6,632 nucleotides of DNA from Bacteroidota bacterium (lineage in GTDB: Bacteria; Bacteroidota; Bacteroidia; Flavobacteriales; Flavobacteriaceae). The notes beneath the pieces were generated by a model. That model did not search any database, was not told the DNA's origin, and worked only from the letters and a program-made list of their open reading frames with translations. The stretch lies in the NCBI GenBank assembly GCA_022560715.1, contig JADFSQ010000111.1:1-6632 (forward strand), given 5' to 3'. Of the stretch, positions 1 to 6,398 are shown piece after piece. Every line of letters begins with the position of its first letter. The first letter of the stretch is position 1. Position numbers and translations under genes: made by a program.

Positions 1-632
1 AGGAAATTAAAATTCAGCTTGTATTTATCAGCTAAATTTTTAGAGAAGCTGTGAGGTTGTGGACTTACAAAAATCATGTTTACACCACGTTGTTCTAATT
101 CTTTGTATTGTGCTGCAATCTCTTTTATTTGAGCCATACAAAGTGGACACCAATTACCACGATAAAAAAGATAAATAGATGGATTTCCTAAAAACGCTTC
201 AGAAGATACTTTATTGCATTCTGAATCTTCAAGCTGAAAGTTTGGTAACAAGTTTCCAATTTTTAAAATGCTTTGATCCCTATTTTCAAAAACCGAATAC
301 CATTTTAGATACACAATCCAACCTAAAACCAACATAAAACTCATAGATGAGCCAATTACTTCACCATTTTCTATAATCCCTCCTAAAACAAGACTTGTTA
401 TAAAACCAAGTATAATAAAAACCGAAAACACATTAAGATTTCTTGAAGTTCTGGCTTGAGATTTTATAAATAAACCTGCAAAAAACACGACTATGGTTAA
501 TGCCGAAAGCAATCGCCCAAAATAACGAAAAGAGAAATCGTGTTGTATTAAATGTAAACTGCTATCAATCAATACATACAAAGCAAACATTGGAAATACT
601 GCGATAAATAAAGACTTAAAAAGATTTTTCAT
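1..632 (-). CDS. Membrane-anchored redoxin / AhpC-TSA peroxiredoxin-like protein (3' end outside window)
   Basis: This gene reads leftward from an ATG at 632-630 and stays open for 210 codons to the window edge, so the C-terminus is missing. Residues about 4-22, 40-56, 68-87 and 95-112 are hydrophobic and look like four membrane helices. From about residue 125 a thioredoxin-fold domain begins, with the stretch FYRGNWCPLCMAQIKEI; Cys162 and Cys165 form a CPLC motif where AhpC/TSA-type redoxins carry their peroxidatic or redox cysteine. The following VNMIFVSPQP matches the next beta strand of that fold. Family knowledge suggests thiol-based peroxide or disulfide reduction, but the substrate is unknown. 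Basic residues cluster at the N-terminus and in the second loop (KSQARTSR), while the third loop is acidic. By the positive-inside rule, four helices would leave the redoxin domain in the cytosol. The gene is divergent from the DUF2851 gene. The redoxin assignment is secure; the exact subfamily is not. Confidence 0.85.
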   Translation of the reverse strand, partial: MKNLFKSLFIAVFPMFALYVLIDSSLHLIQHDFSFRYFGRLLSALTIVVFFAGLFIKSQARTSRNLNVFSVFIILGFITSLVLGGIIENGEVIGSSMSFMLVLGWIVYLKWYSVFENRDQSILKIGNLLPNFQLEDSECNKVSSEAFLGNPSIYLFYRGNWCPLCMAQIKEIAAQYKELEQRGVNMIFVSPQPHSFSKNLADKYKLNFNF

Positions 633-665
633 TTTGAAATAGTCTGATGTTTTTTGAATTCATTA

Positions 666-673
666 CAAATTTA
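666..673 (-). promoter_or_regulatory. Candidate -7 element (TAAATTTG) for the redoxin gene
   Basis: Read on the minus strand this is TAAATTTG, which fits the Bacteroidota TAnnTTTG -7 consensus and lies about 33 bases upstream of the redoxin ATG. I see no TTTG-like -33 element at the expected 18-21 base spacing. In such AT-rich DNA the match could be chance. Confidence 0.25.
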
Positions 674-728
674 TACATTTTCAATTTGAATACATTGGAA
701 TTTGTACATTGGTACTTTAATTTAATAT

Positions 729-2000
729 ATGCAAGAAGATTTTCTACATTATTTATGGAAACATAAAAAGATAGATACAGCAAATTTAATAACTACTAAT
801 GGAGAGACTATTTCTATTGTTTCAGTAGGGCAACATAATCAAAATTCTGGTCCAGATTTTTTTGCATCACAATTAATAATTGATGGTCAATTTTGGGCTG
901 GAAATGTAGAGCTACATATAAAATCTAGCGATTGGTTTGTGCATAACCATGAAACAGATAAAGCGTACGATAATGTAATTTTGCATGTAGTTTGGGAATA
1001 TAATACAGATATATTCAGAAAAGATAACACTAAAATTCCAACTTTAGAATTAAAAAGAGTAGTTTCAAAAGAAGCGTTATATAATTACCAAAAGCTATTT
1101 TCTAAAACGCAAAAATGGATTAATTGTGAAAAAGATTTTGCTACTGTCGATGATTTTACAATCCACAATTGGTTGGAGCGATTGTATTTTGAACGCCTTG
1201 AACGAAAATCCATAGACATAGAAAAATTGTTGAAAGCATCGTCTAATAATTGGGAGGAAGTGTTGTTTAAAATGTTAACTAAAAATTTTGGTTTGAAAGT
1301 AAATGGCGAAGCCTTTTTAAGCGTTTCTAATTCTTTCGATTTTTCGGTAGTTAGAAAACTACAATTTAAACTATTGAGTTTGGAAGCTTTGTTTTTTGGA
1401 CAAGCAGGTCTGTTAGACGACGACATTCAAGAAATTTATTATTTAGAACTCACTAAAGAATATCAATTTTTAAAACAAAAATTTAATTTATCGAATCAAA
1501 ACGTAGTGCCTTTGCAGTTTTTTAGATTGCGACCTCCAAATTTTCCAACTATAAGATTATCTCAATTAGCAATGTTGTATCATAAACAACAAAACTTATT
1601 TTCAAAAATAATGAATGCGAAATCTATCAATGAGTTCTACACTTTGTTTACCCTTATGACTTCAGCCTTTTGGGAGACTCATTTTACGTTTAATAAAACG
1701 TCTAAACCATCTAAAAAAGTTGTTACCAAATCATTTATAGATTTGTTACTTATTAACACTATTATTCCACTTAAATTCAGTTATGCAAAACAGCAGGGAA
1801 AAGTTATAGATGAAGATATTGTTGAGATAATTCAAAGTATAACTTCAGAAAAAAATAGTATTGTCGATAAGTTCAATACGCTTAAACAAGTTTCTAAAAC
1901 AGCATTACAATCTCAAGCATTATTGCAACTTAAAAACGAGTATTGCGATAAAAATAAATGTTTGCAATGTGCAATAGGTAATAGTATTCTTTTACGTTAA
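729..2000 (+). CDS. DUF2851 family protein
   Basis: The 423-residue protein matches the Bacteroidota family DUF2851 by its N-terminus (MQEDFLHYLWKHKKID) and by GPDF, GNVELH, DW..H.H..D..YDNVILHVV and RLRPPNFPTIRLSQLA. Length and both ends fit a complete family member, and the N-terminus fits the start at 729. No function is established for the family as far as I know. Conserved-looking polar residues group early: Asp43 in GPDF, Glu61 and His63 in VELH, Asp68, His72, His74 and Asp81. A single Cys133 and a C-terminal C-x4-C-x2-C set (Cys406, 411, 414) could bind metal. I see no signal peptide or membrane helix, so it is probably cytoplasmic. No good promoter match was found in the 96-base divergent gap, and there is no terminator after the stop. 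The family call is secure; any activity is inference. Confidence 0.9.
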   Translation: MQEDFLHYLWKHKKIDTANLITTNGETISIVSVGQHNQNSGPDFFASQLIIDGQFWAGNVELHIKSSDWFVHNHETDKAYDNVILHVVWEYNTDIFRKDNTKIPTLELKRVVSKEALYNYQKLFSKTQKWINCEKDFATVDDFTIHNWLERLYFERLERKSIDIEKLLKASSNNWEEVLFKMLTKNFGLKVNGEAFLSVSNSFDFSVVRKLQFKLLSLEALFFGQAGLLDDDIQEIYYLELTKEYQFLKQKFNLSNQNVVPLQFFRLRPPNFPTIRLSQLAMLYHKQQNLFSKIMNAKSINEFYTLFTLMTSAFWETHFTFNKTSKPSKKVVTKSFIDLLLINTIIPLKFSYAKQQGKVIDEDIVEIIQSITSEKNSIVDKFNTLKQVSKTALQSQALLQLKNEYCDKNKCLQCAIGNSILLR

Positions 2001-2033
2001 TTAAGTTGTATTTTATCGAAAAATATTAGTTTA

Positions 2034-2065
2034 TTTAATTATTGTATATAAAAATCGTATATTTG
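2034..2065 (+). promoter_or_regulatory. Likely Bacteroidota-type promoter of the protease gene
   Basis: A perfect TAnnTTTG -7 element (TATATTTG, 2058-2065) is preceded, 20 bases upstream, by TTTA (2034-2037), a three-of-four match to the -33 TTTG. Transcription would start near 2072, giving a leader of about 24 bases to the ATG at 2096 or about 39 to the ATG at 2111. This is the best promoter match in the window. It lies in the 95-base gap after the DUF2851 gene and suggests independent transcription of the protease. Confidence 0.5.
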
Positions 2066-2095
2066 GAAAGCTATTTACAAAAAAAATTCTAAACC

Positions 2096-3367
2096 ATGAT
2101 TTTATTTAAAATGAACAAGAAATTTACTTATTCATTATTATTAATTCTTTTAATAATTGTGGGTTGTCAAAATGATTCTACAGAATTAATTGAAACTGAA
2201 GTTCTTATTGAAGTCGTAAGTTTTGCCAAGCCACAGCCAATTCCTGGAAGTTATATTATTGTATATAATGATATTGCTGGAAAAATAGCGCCGCTAACAA
2301 AATCGAAGTCTAAAGAAGATTATAGAACACAAATACGAAATCTTAAAACAACCTTTGTAAACGAGTTTGCAACTATAAATTTAAAAGAAGAAAACATAAC
2401 TGCAACTTATGGGTTTGCATTAAAAGGCTTTGCAGCAAAGTTGACCAAAGAGCAAGTTAATACCTTAAAAAAAGACCCTAGAGTAAAAAGCATAGAGCAA
2501 GATTTTATTATAAGCATATCTCCTTTTAAGGGGAAGCCTGTTAAAGAAGAAGATTCTCCACCAGGTGAAGAAACACCATATGGAACTACTAGAGTTGGAG
2601 GAGGAACTACAACATCCAGCTTTACGGCATGGGTTATAGATACTGGTATAGATTTAGACCACCCAGATTTAAATGTAGAACCAAATGATGAGGATACAAG
2701 AAATATATCTTTTGTAAGAGGAGGTCCAAACGATCAAAATGGGCATGGAACTCATGTAGCAGGTACAATTGCAGCTATAGACAATGAAATTGGCTCAGTT
2801 GGTGTAGCACCTAATACGCTTGTTGTTGCTGTACGAGTATTGGATAGAAGAGGTAGAGGGACTATTTCTGGGGTAATTGCTGGAATAGATTACGTTGGTG
2901 CAAATGGAAATTCTGGAGATGTTGCTAACATGAGTTTAGGAGGAGGAGTGTCCCAAACACTTGATGATGCTGTAATTAAAGCATCAGAACCAACTAAAGG
3001 CAATTCAGAAGGCATTAAATTTTCTTTAGCTGCAGGTAATTCAGCAAAAGATGCTAATAACTATTCGCCAGCAAGAGCAAATGGAGACAATATTTATACT
3101 ATTTCTGCAATGGATAGTAATGATGATTGGGCATATTTTTCTAATTATGGAAATCCACCAATAGATTATTGCGCACCTGGTGTAGCGGTATTTTCATTAT
3201 GGAAAGATGGAGGGTATAAAACCATAAGTGGCACATCCATGGCAGCACCTCATGCTGCGGGGGTTCTTTTATTAGTTAGCCCAACTACTGACGGATATGT
3301 TATTGATGATCCAGATTTAGATTCAGAAGGGAAAGGAGATCCAATAATACATACAGGAATAAAATAA
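2096..3367 (+). CDS. S8 family (subtilisin-like) serine protease, lipoprotein with I9-like propeptide
   Basis: This is a complete 423-residue subtilase. The N-terminus is a lipoprotein signal: Met-Asn-Lys-Lys then a hydrophobic run ending in LIIVGC, with Cys24 as the lipid-bearing residue. An in-frame ATG at 2111 (Met6) gives a more typical lipoprotein signal and may be the true start. Residues about 51-140 (PGSYIIVY to VKSIEQDF) resemble an inhibitor I9 propeptide, normally a folding chaperone removed on activation. The catalytic domain covers about 160-395: Asp182 in AWVIDTGID, His217 in NGHGTHVAGT, oxyanion Asn315 in LAAGNS and Ser381 in SGTSMAAPH. All are intact, so the enzyme should be active as an endopeptidase, probably anchored to the cell envelope. 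The tail after the catalytic Ser is short, acidic and ends DPIIHTGIK; there is no type IX secretion C-terminal domain. It has its own promoter and terminator. Substrate is unknown. Confidence 0.95.
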   Translation: MILFKMNKKFTYSLLLILLIIVGCQNDSTELIETEVLIEVVSFAKPQPIPGSYIIVYNDIAGKIAPLTKSKSKEDYRTQIRNLKTTFVNEFATINLKEENITATYGFALKGFAAKLTKEQVNTLKKDPRVKSIEQDFIISISPFKGKPVKEEDSPPGEETPYGTTRVGGGTTTSSFTAWVIDTGIDLDHPDLNVEPNDEDTRNISFVRGGPNDQNGHGTHVAGTIAAIDNEIGSVGVAPNTLVVAVRVLDRRGRGTISGVIAGIDYVGANGNSGDVANMSLGGGVSQTLDDAVIKASEPTKGNSEGIKFSLAAGNSAKDANNYSPARANGDNIYTISAMDSNDDWAYFSNYGNPPIDYCAPGVAVFSLWKDGGYKTISGTSMAAPHAAGVLLLVSPTTDGYVIDDPDLDSEGKGDPIIHTGIK

Positions 3368-3401
3368 ATTAATACATAACTAATAGAATATCAGCAAGTT
3401 T

Positions 3402-3431
3402 AAACCACTTTTTTTTAAAAGTGGTTTTTTT
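3402..3431 (+). terminator. Intrinsic terminator after the protease gene
   Basis: AAACCACTTTT (3402-3412) pairs perfectly with AAAAGTGGTTT (3417-3427) as an 11-bp stem with a four-base T loop, followed by a run of Ts to 3431. It begins 34 bases after the protease stop codon. The structure should end protease transcription and separate it from the PspC gene. Confidence 0.9.
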
Positions 3432-3446
3432 GTTGTAAAAATTCAT

Positions 3447-3454
3447 CAACTTTG
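3447..3454 (+). promoter_or_regulatory. Candidate -7 element (CAACTTTG) for the PspC gene
   Basis: CAACTTTG matches TAnnTTTG at five of six fixed positions and ends five bases before the PspC ATG. If used, the transcript would have an extremely short leader or none. A T-rich segment about 18-19 bases upstream belongs to the terminator and could stand in for a -33 element. It is plausible because a new promoter is needed after the terminator, but the match is imperfect. Confidence 0.3.
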
Positions 3455-3459
3455 TTTTT

Positions 3460-3687
3460 ATGAATATATTTTACAAAACACTACTCTATTTTCAAAAACA
3501 CGGATTTTATGTCTGCCAACGTATTGCCGACCGACTAGGGATGAGAGCAAAAGTGGTACGAACATCTTTTATTTATCTCACATTTGTAACTCTAGGTTTT
3601 GGCTTTGCACTCTATTTAATTATAGGAGTTTTAATACGAATTAAAGATTTGGTATATACAAAACGCTCCTCTGTATTTGACTTATAA
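3460..3687 (+). CDS. PspC domain-containing small membrane protein
   Basis: The protein has 75 residues. About residues 12-62 follow the PspC pattern: a short helix with VCQRIADRLGM, then VVRTSFIYL and a hydrophobic span rich in Gly, Phe and Leu (about 35-60) that ends in basic residues. In enterobacteria PspC is an inner-membrane partner in the phage-shock envelope stress response. Many Bacteroidota proteins carry only this domain, and their role is not established. The usual glycine-rich CGGLAxxxG form is degenerate here, with CQRIADRLG in its place. There is no DNA-binding domain, so the common label 'transcriptional regulator' is not supported by the sequence. It is isolated between a terminator and a 198-base gap and is probably monocistronic. 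Confidence 0.8.
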   Translation: MNIFYKTLLYFQKHGFYVCQRIADRLGMRAKVVRTSFIYLTFVTLGFGFALYLIIGVLIRIKDLVYTKRSSVFDL

Positions 3688-3784
3688 AGCTTATTGTAAA
3701 TCTGGACCACGATTTAAATTAACTTCAAAATATAAAATTAGTGTATTTAACTAACCTAAAAAATTTAAAAATCAAGAGCATTGC

Positions 3785-3851
3785 ACAGCATAAAATGAGT
3801 TAAATAGGAAATATCTTTTTAAAAACTCATTTATTTTTAGCATCTTGCTGT
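3785..3851 (+). other. Nested inverted repeat upstream of the symporter gene
   Basis: ACAGCA (3785-3790) is complementary to TGCTGT (3846-3851). Inside it, AAATGAGTT (3793-3801) is complementary to AACTCATTT (3824-3832), which is followed by ATTTTTAG. The structure sits in the 198-base gap between the PspC stop and the symporter ATG. It could be a weak AT-rich terminator for PspC or a structured leader of the symporter mRNA. The inner loop is long (22 bases) and the stems are mostly A-T, so chance is also possible. The rest of 3688-3885 is low-complexity AT-rich DNA in which I see no gene. Confidence 0.3.
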
Positions 3852-3885
3852 CTTAAAAAAAACTACTAACTAAATATTATTAATT

Positions 3886-5478
3886 ATGAAGAAATATCTT
3901 CTTTCAATTTTCACAGTATTACTACCCATTATAATTTTTGCACAAGATGTTGCCGAAAAAGGATTGGACCAACGTATTGACGAAGGATTTAAGCCAATTT
4001 CAGACGCTATTTCTAGTGTCATATTTTTTCCTGTATTTGGTGCTCCTTTTGTATTAATATTACTCGTTGGTAGTGCATTGTTTTTTACCCTTTATTTCGG
4101 GTTTCCAAATTTTAGGTATTTTAAAACAGCAATCAATATTGTAAGAGGTAAACATGATGATGTTGATCATCATGAGGTAGGTGATTCAGAATTGGCAATT
4201 GATGGAGATATAAAAGATACCATTGAAGACGAAAGTAAAGATGGTGAGGTCACTCACTTTCAAGCATTGGCAACTGCCGTTTCTGGAACAGTAGGTAATG
4301 GTAATATTGCCGGTGTTGCATTGGCAATTGCCCTTGGAGGTCCCGGAGCAACTTTTTGGATGGTAATTTGTGGATTGTTAGGAATGTCAACAAAGTTTGT
4401 TGAGTGTACACTTGGGGTACAATATAGAGATATTGATGAGGATGGAACTGTTTACGGAGGACCAATGTATTATATAAGCAAAGGATTGAAAGAAAAAGGA
4501 TTTGCAACTATGGGTAAAATAGTAGCAGTATTTTTTGCAATCTTTTGTATTGGTGGCTCTTTTGGAGGTGGTAATGCAGCACAATCAAACCAAGCTACTA
4601 TTGTTTTAAAAGATTTATTGGGACTTGAAAGTACAAGTGCAGGAGCTTGGATTGGGTTGATTTTAGCAATTTTAGTAGGCATTATTATTATTGGAGGCAT
4701 TAAAAGAATAGCATCAGTTACCGAAAAAATAGTTCCATTTATGGCCATTATGTATTTAATAGCATGTTTCTATATTGTTTTAAGTAACTTTTCTTTAATA
4801 GATGATGCTTTTCGTTTAATTATGAGAGAAGCATTTAATCCTACAGCAATTGGAGTAGGAAGTTTTATAGGAGTTTTATTAGTAGGATTTAAGCGTGCAG
4901 CATTTTCTAATGAAGCTGGTGCTGGTTCAGCGTCTATTGCACATTCAGCAGTAAAAACAAAATATTCAGCATCAGAAGGATTGGTTGCACTTTTAGAGCC
5001 ATTTATTGATACAGTAGTTATTTGCACAATGACAGCTTTAGTAATTATTATCTTCAATTTTGGTGGTGCTTTTGAATATGGTGGAGAAGGGTCGGTAATG
5101 ATTGATGGAATATCTTATGAGGGTGCAGGAATCACTTCAAAAGCATTTGCTGCATATATTCCTTATTCTAATATATTCTTAACAGTAGCAGTTGTATTGT
5201 TTGCTGTATCAACAATGATATCTTGGTCATACTATGGTTTACAGTCTTGGAAATATTTATTTGGCAGAGGAAAAGCTGCAGATTTGACCTACAAATTATT
5301 ATTTTTATTATTTGTTGTAATAGGTGCTGCTGCAAGTATGAAATCTATTTGGGATTTCTCAGATGCTATGATTTTTGCAATGGTATTCCCTAATATGATC
5401 GGATTATATTTCTTATTCCCGGTTGTTAAAAAACAATTGGCTCGTTATTTAGACGCTATAAAAGCAAAAAAGGCATAA
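3886..5478 (+). CDS. Alanine/glycine:cation symporter family protein (AGCS)
   Basis: The 530-residue protein belongs to the AGCS family, which imports alanine or glycine together with sodium or protons through the inner membrane. Family signatures are clear: HFQALATAVSGTVGNGNIAG (124-143), ALGGPGATFWM (149-159), KFVECTLGVQYR (170-181), YGGPMYYISKGL (190-201), and FKRAAFSNEAGAGSASIAHS (335-354), followed by the EGLVALLEPFIDT helix. About eleven hydrophobic spans lie between residue 46 and 512. The N-terminus (MKKYLLSIFTVLLPIIIFAQ) looks like a cleavable signal peptide ending at A19-Q20, which would put the next segment outside before the first core helix. Residues about 90-121 form a strongly acidic, His-containing insert before the HFQAL motif. 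That insert and the leader make the protein longer than the roughly 450-residue archaeal and other compact members. Substrate choice and coupling ion cannot be told from sequence. The next gene starts 18 bases downstream. Confidence 0.95.
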   Translation: MKKYLLSIFTVLLPIIIFAQDVAEKGLDQRIDEGFKPISDAISSVIFFPVFGAPFVLILLVGSALFFTLYFGFPNFRYFKTAINIVRGKHDDVDHHEVGDSELAIDGDIKDTIEDESKDGEVTHFQALATAVSGTVGNGNIAGVALAIALGGPGATFWMVICGLLGMSTKFVECTLGVQYRDIDEDGTVYGGPMYYISKGLKEKGFATMGKIVAVFFAIFCIGGSFGGGNAAQSNQATIVLKDLLGLESTSAGAWIGLILAILVGIIIIGGIKRIASVTEKIVPFMAIMYLIACFYIVLSNFSLIDDAFRLIMREAFNPTAIGVGSFIGVLLVGFKRAAFSNEAGAGSASIAHSAVKTKYSASEGLVALLEPFIDTVVICTMTALVIIIFNFGGAFEYGGEGSVMIDGISYEGAGITSKAFAAYIPYSNIFLTVAVVLFAVSTMISWSYYGLQSWKYLFGRGKAADLTYKLLFLLFVVIGAAASMKSIWDFSDAMIFAMVFPNMIGLYFLFPVVKKQLARYLDAIKAKKA

Positions 5479-5496
5479 ACATTTAAAATATAACAT

Positions 5497-6396
5497 ATGA
5501 AATCCCATTTCAAGTTTACTCAAAAACAACGAAGTGGGATTTTTTTATTGCTTGTCTTTATTGTGATTCTTCAATGTGTGTACTTTTTTGTTGTCAAGAT
5601 AGCTCCCGATAGTTATCGGGACGGGATTTCTTCGGAAGAAATTTCAATCAATCAAGGTGAGTTAGAGAAATTTCAAAATGAAGTGGACTCATTGCGTTTA
5701 GTTGAAATTGAAAAACGCAAACCAAAAATCTATCCTTTCAATCCAAACTTTATTACAGATTATAAAGGTTATACACTTGGGATGACCAATGAAGAAATTG
5801 ATAGATTGCTCAAATTTAGAGAACAAAACAAGTGGGTTAATTCTTCAAAAGAATTCCAAATGGTTACCAAGATTTCTGATTCATTATTAAGTGCAATCTC
5901 GCCTTATTTTAAATTTCCGGATTGGGTTACAAATCCTAAACCTAAAAATACGTTTGCATATCAAAACAATAACTCTCCAAAAAGTTATGACGAAAAAATT
6001 GATTTAAACACAGCCACTATAAGTCAGTTAAGAAAAGTAAATGGTATAGGCGAAAAACTATCTGAACGCATTATTAAATATAGGAACAAATTTGTTGGTG
6101 GTTTTATTTCCGATGTTCAGCTTCAGGATATTTATGGTCTTACGCCAGAAGTTATTGAGCGTGTTTTAAACCAATTCACAGTAAAAACACCAAGACAAGT
6201 TGTAAAGTTTAATCTTAATGAAGTAACAAGAGACCAATTGGTAACTATTCAGCACATAGATTACGAACTAGCTTACGAAATTATTGAGCAAAGAACTTTG
6301 CGTGATGGATATAACTCTTTAGACGAATTAGCTAAAGTAAAAGGTTTCCCGATTGACAAAATTGAGATAATTAAATTATATTTGACCCTAGATTAA
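5497..6396 (+). CDS. Membrane-anchored helix-hairpin-helix protein (ComEA-like repeats)
   Basis: The protein has 299 residues. After a basic N-terminus (KSHFKFTQKQRSG) there is one membrane helix at about 14-34, then a Glu/Lys-rich segment (about 45-76) that may be coiled coil. Three related helix-hairpin-helix units follow at about 80-140, 168-228 and 237-298; the last two open with IDLNTATISQLRKV and FNLNEVTRDQLVTI. Only the middle unit has the canonical GIG hairpin (VNGIGEKLSERIIKYR); the third reads HID at that place and the first is more divergent. Such motifs bind DNA non-specifically through the backbone, as in the uptake receptor ComEA. A role in DNA binding or uptake at the membrane is only inference. 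A 12-bp hairpin covers its first 15 codons, and a palindromic repeat encodes residues 36-42. Family membership is secure, function is not. Confidence 0.88.
   Translation: MKSHFKFTQKQRSGIFLLLVFIVILQCVYFFVVKIAPDSYRDGISSEEISINQGELEKFQNEVDSLRLVEIEKRKPKIYPFNPNFITDYKGYTLGMTNEEIDRLLKFREQNKWVNSSKEFQMVTKISDSLLSAISPYFKFPDWVTNPKPKNTFAYQNNNSPKSYDEKIDLNTATISQLRKVNGIGEKLSERIIKYRNKFVGGFISDVQLQDIYGLTPEVIERVLNQFTVKTPRQVVKFNLNEVTRDQLVTIQHIDYELAYEIIEQRTLRDGYNSLDELAKVKGFPIDKIEIIKLYLTLD
5500..5546 (+). terminator. Terminator-like hairpin overlapping the start of the helix-hairpin-helix gene
   Basis: AAATCCCATTTC (5500-5511) pairs with GAAGTGGGATTT (5531-5542) as a 12-bp stem with one G-U wobble at 5508/5534 and a 19-base loop. 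An unbroken T run covers 5540-5546. It starts 22 bases after the symporter stop, where an intrinsic terminator would be expected, yet lies inside codons 2-17 of the next gene. It could end part of the symporter transcripts, or be masked by ribosomes translating the helix-hairpin-helix gene. The long loop makes it weaker than the terminator at 3402. Confidence 0.5.
5604..5621. repeat. Palindromic repeat TCCCGATA-GT-TATCGGGA
   Basis: Two perfect 8-base inverted arms flank a two-base centre, in an otherwise AT-rich gene. The element is translated in frame as residues 36-42 (APDSYRD), just after the membrane helix, and is followed directly by a second CGGGA. I recall close variants (TCCCGATAGCTATCGGGA) as recurrent palindromes in Flavobacteriaceae genomes; only this one copy is present in the window, so its repeat status rests on that memory. 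Confidence 0.55.
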
Positions 6397-6398
6397 AT

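Noticed and set aside
1085..1426. 113-residue minus-strand open frame inside the DUF2851 gene
   Set aside because: It lies wholly antisense to a well-supported gene, has no recognisable domain, and its composition is what a reverse complement of that gene would give.
3250..3367. Type IX secretion C-terminal domain on the protease
   Set aside because: The tail after the catalytic serine is about 40 residues, has no beta-sandwich motif, and the protein has a lipoprotein signal instead.
3688..3885. Glycine riboswitch or other known riboswitch ahead of the symporter
   Set aside because: The conserved GC-rich core segments of the glycine aptamer are not seen; only AT-rich DNA and the nested inverted repeat are present.
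4250..5057. Four minus-strand open frames inside the symporter gene
   Set aside because: They overlap each other and a secure AGCS coding sequence, and none shows a domain.
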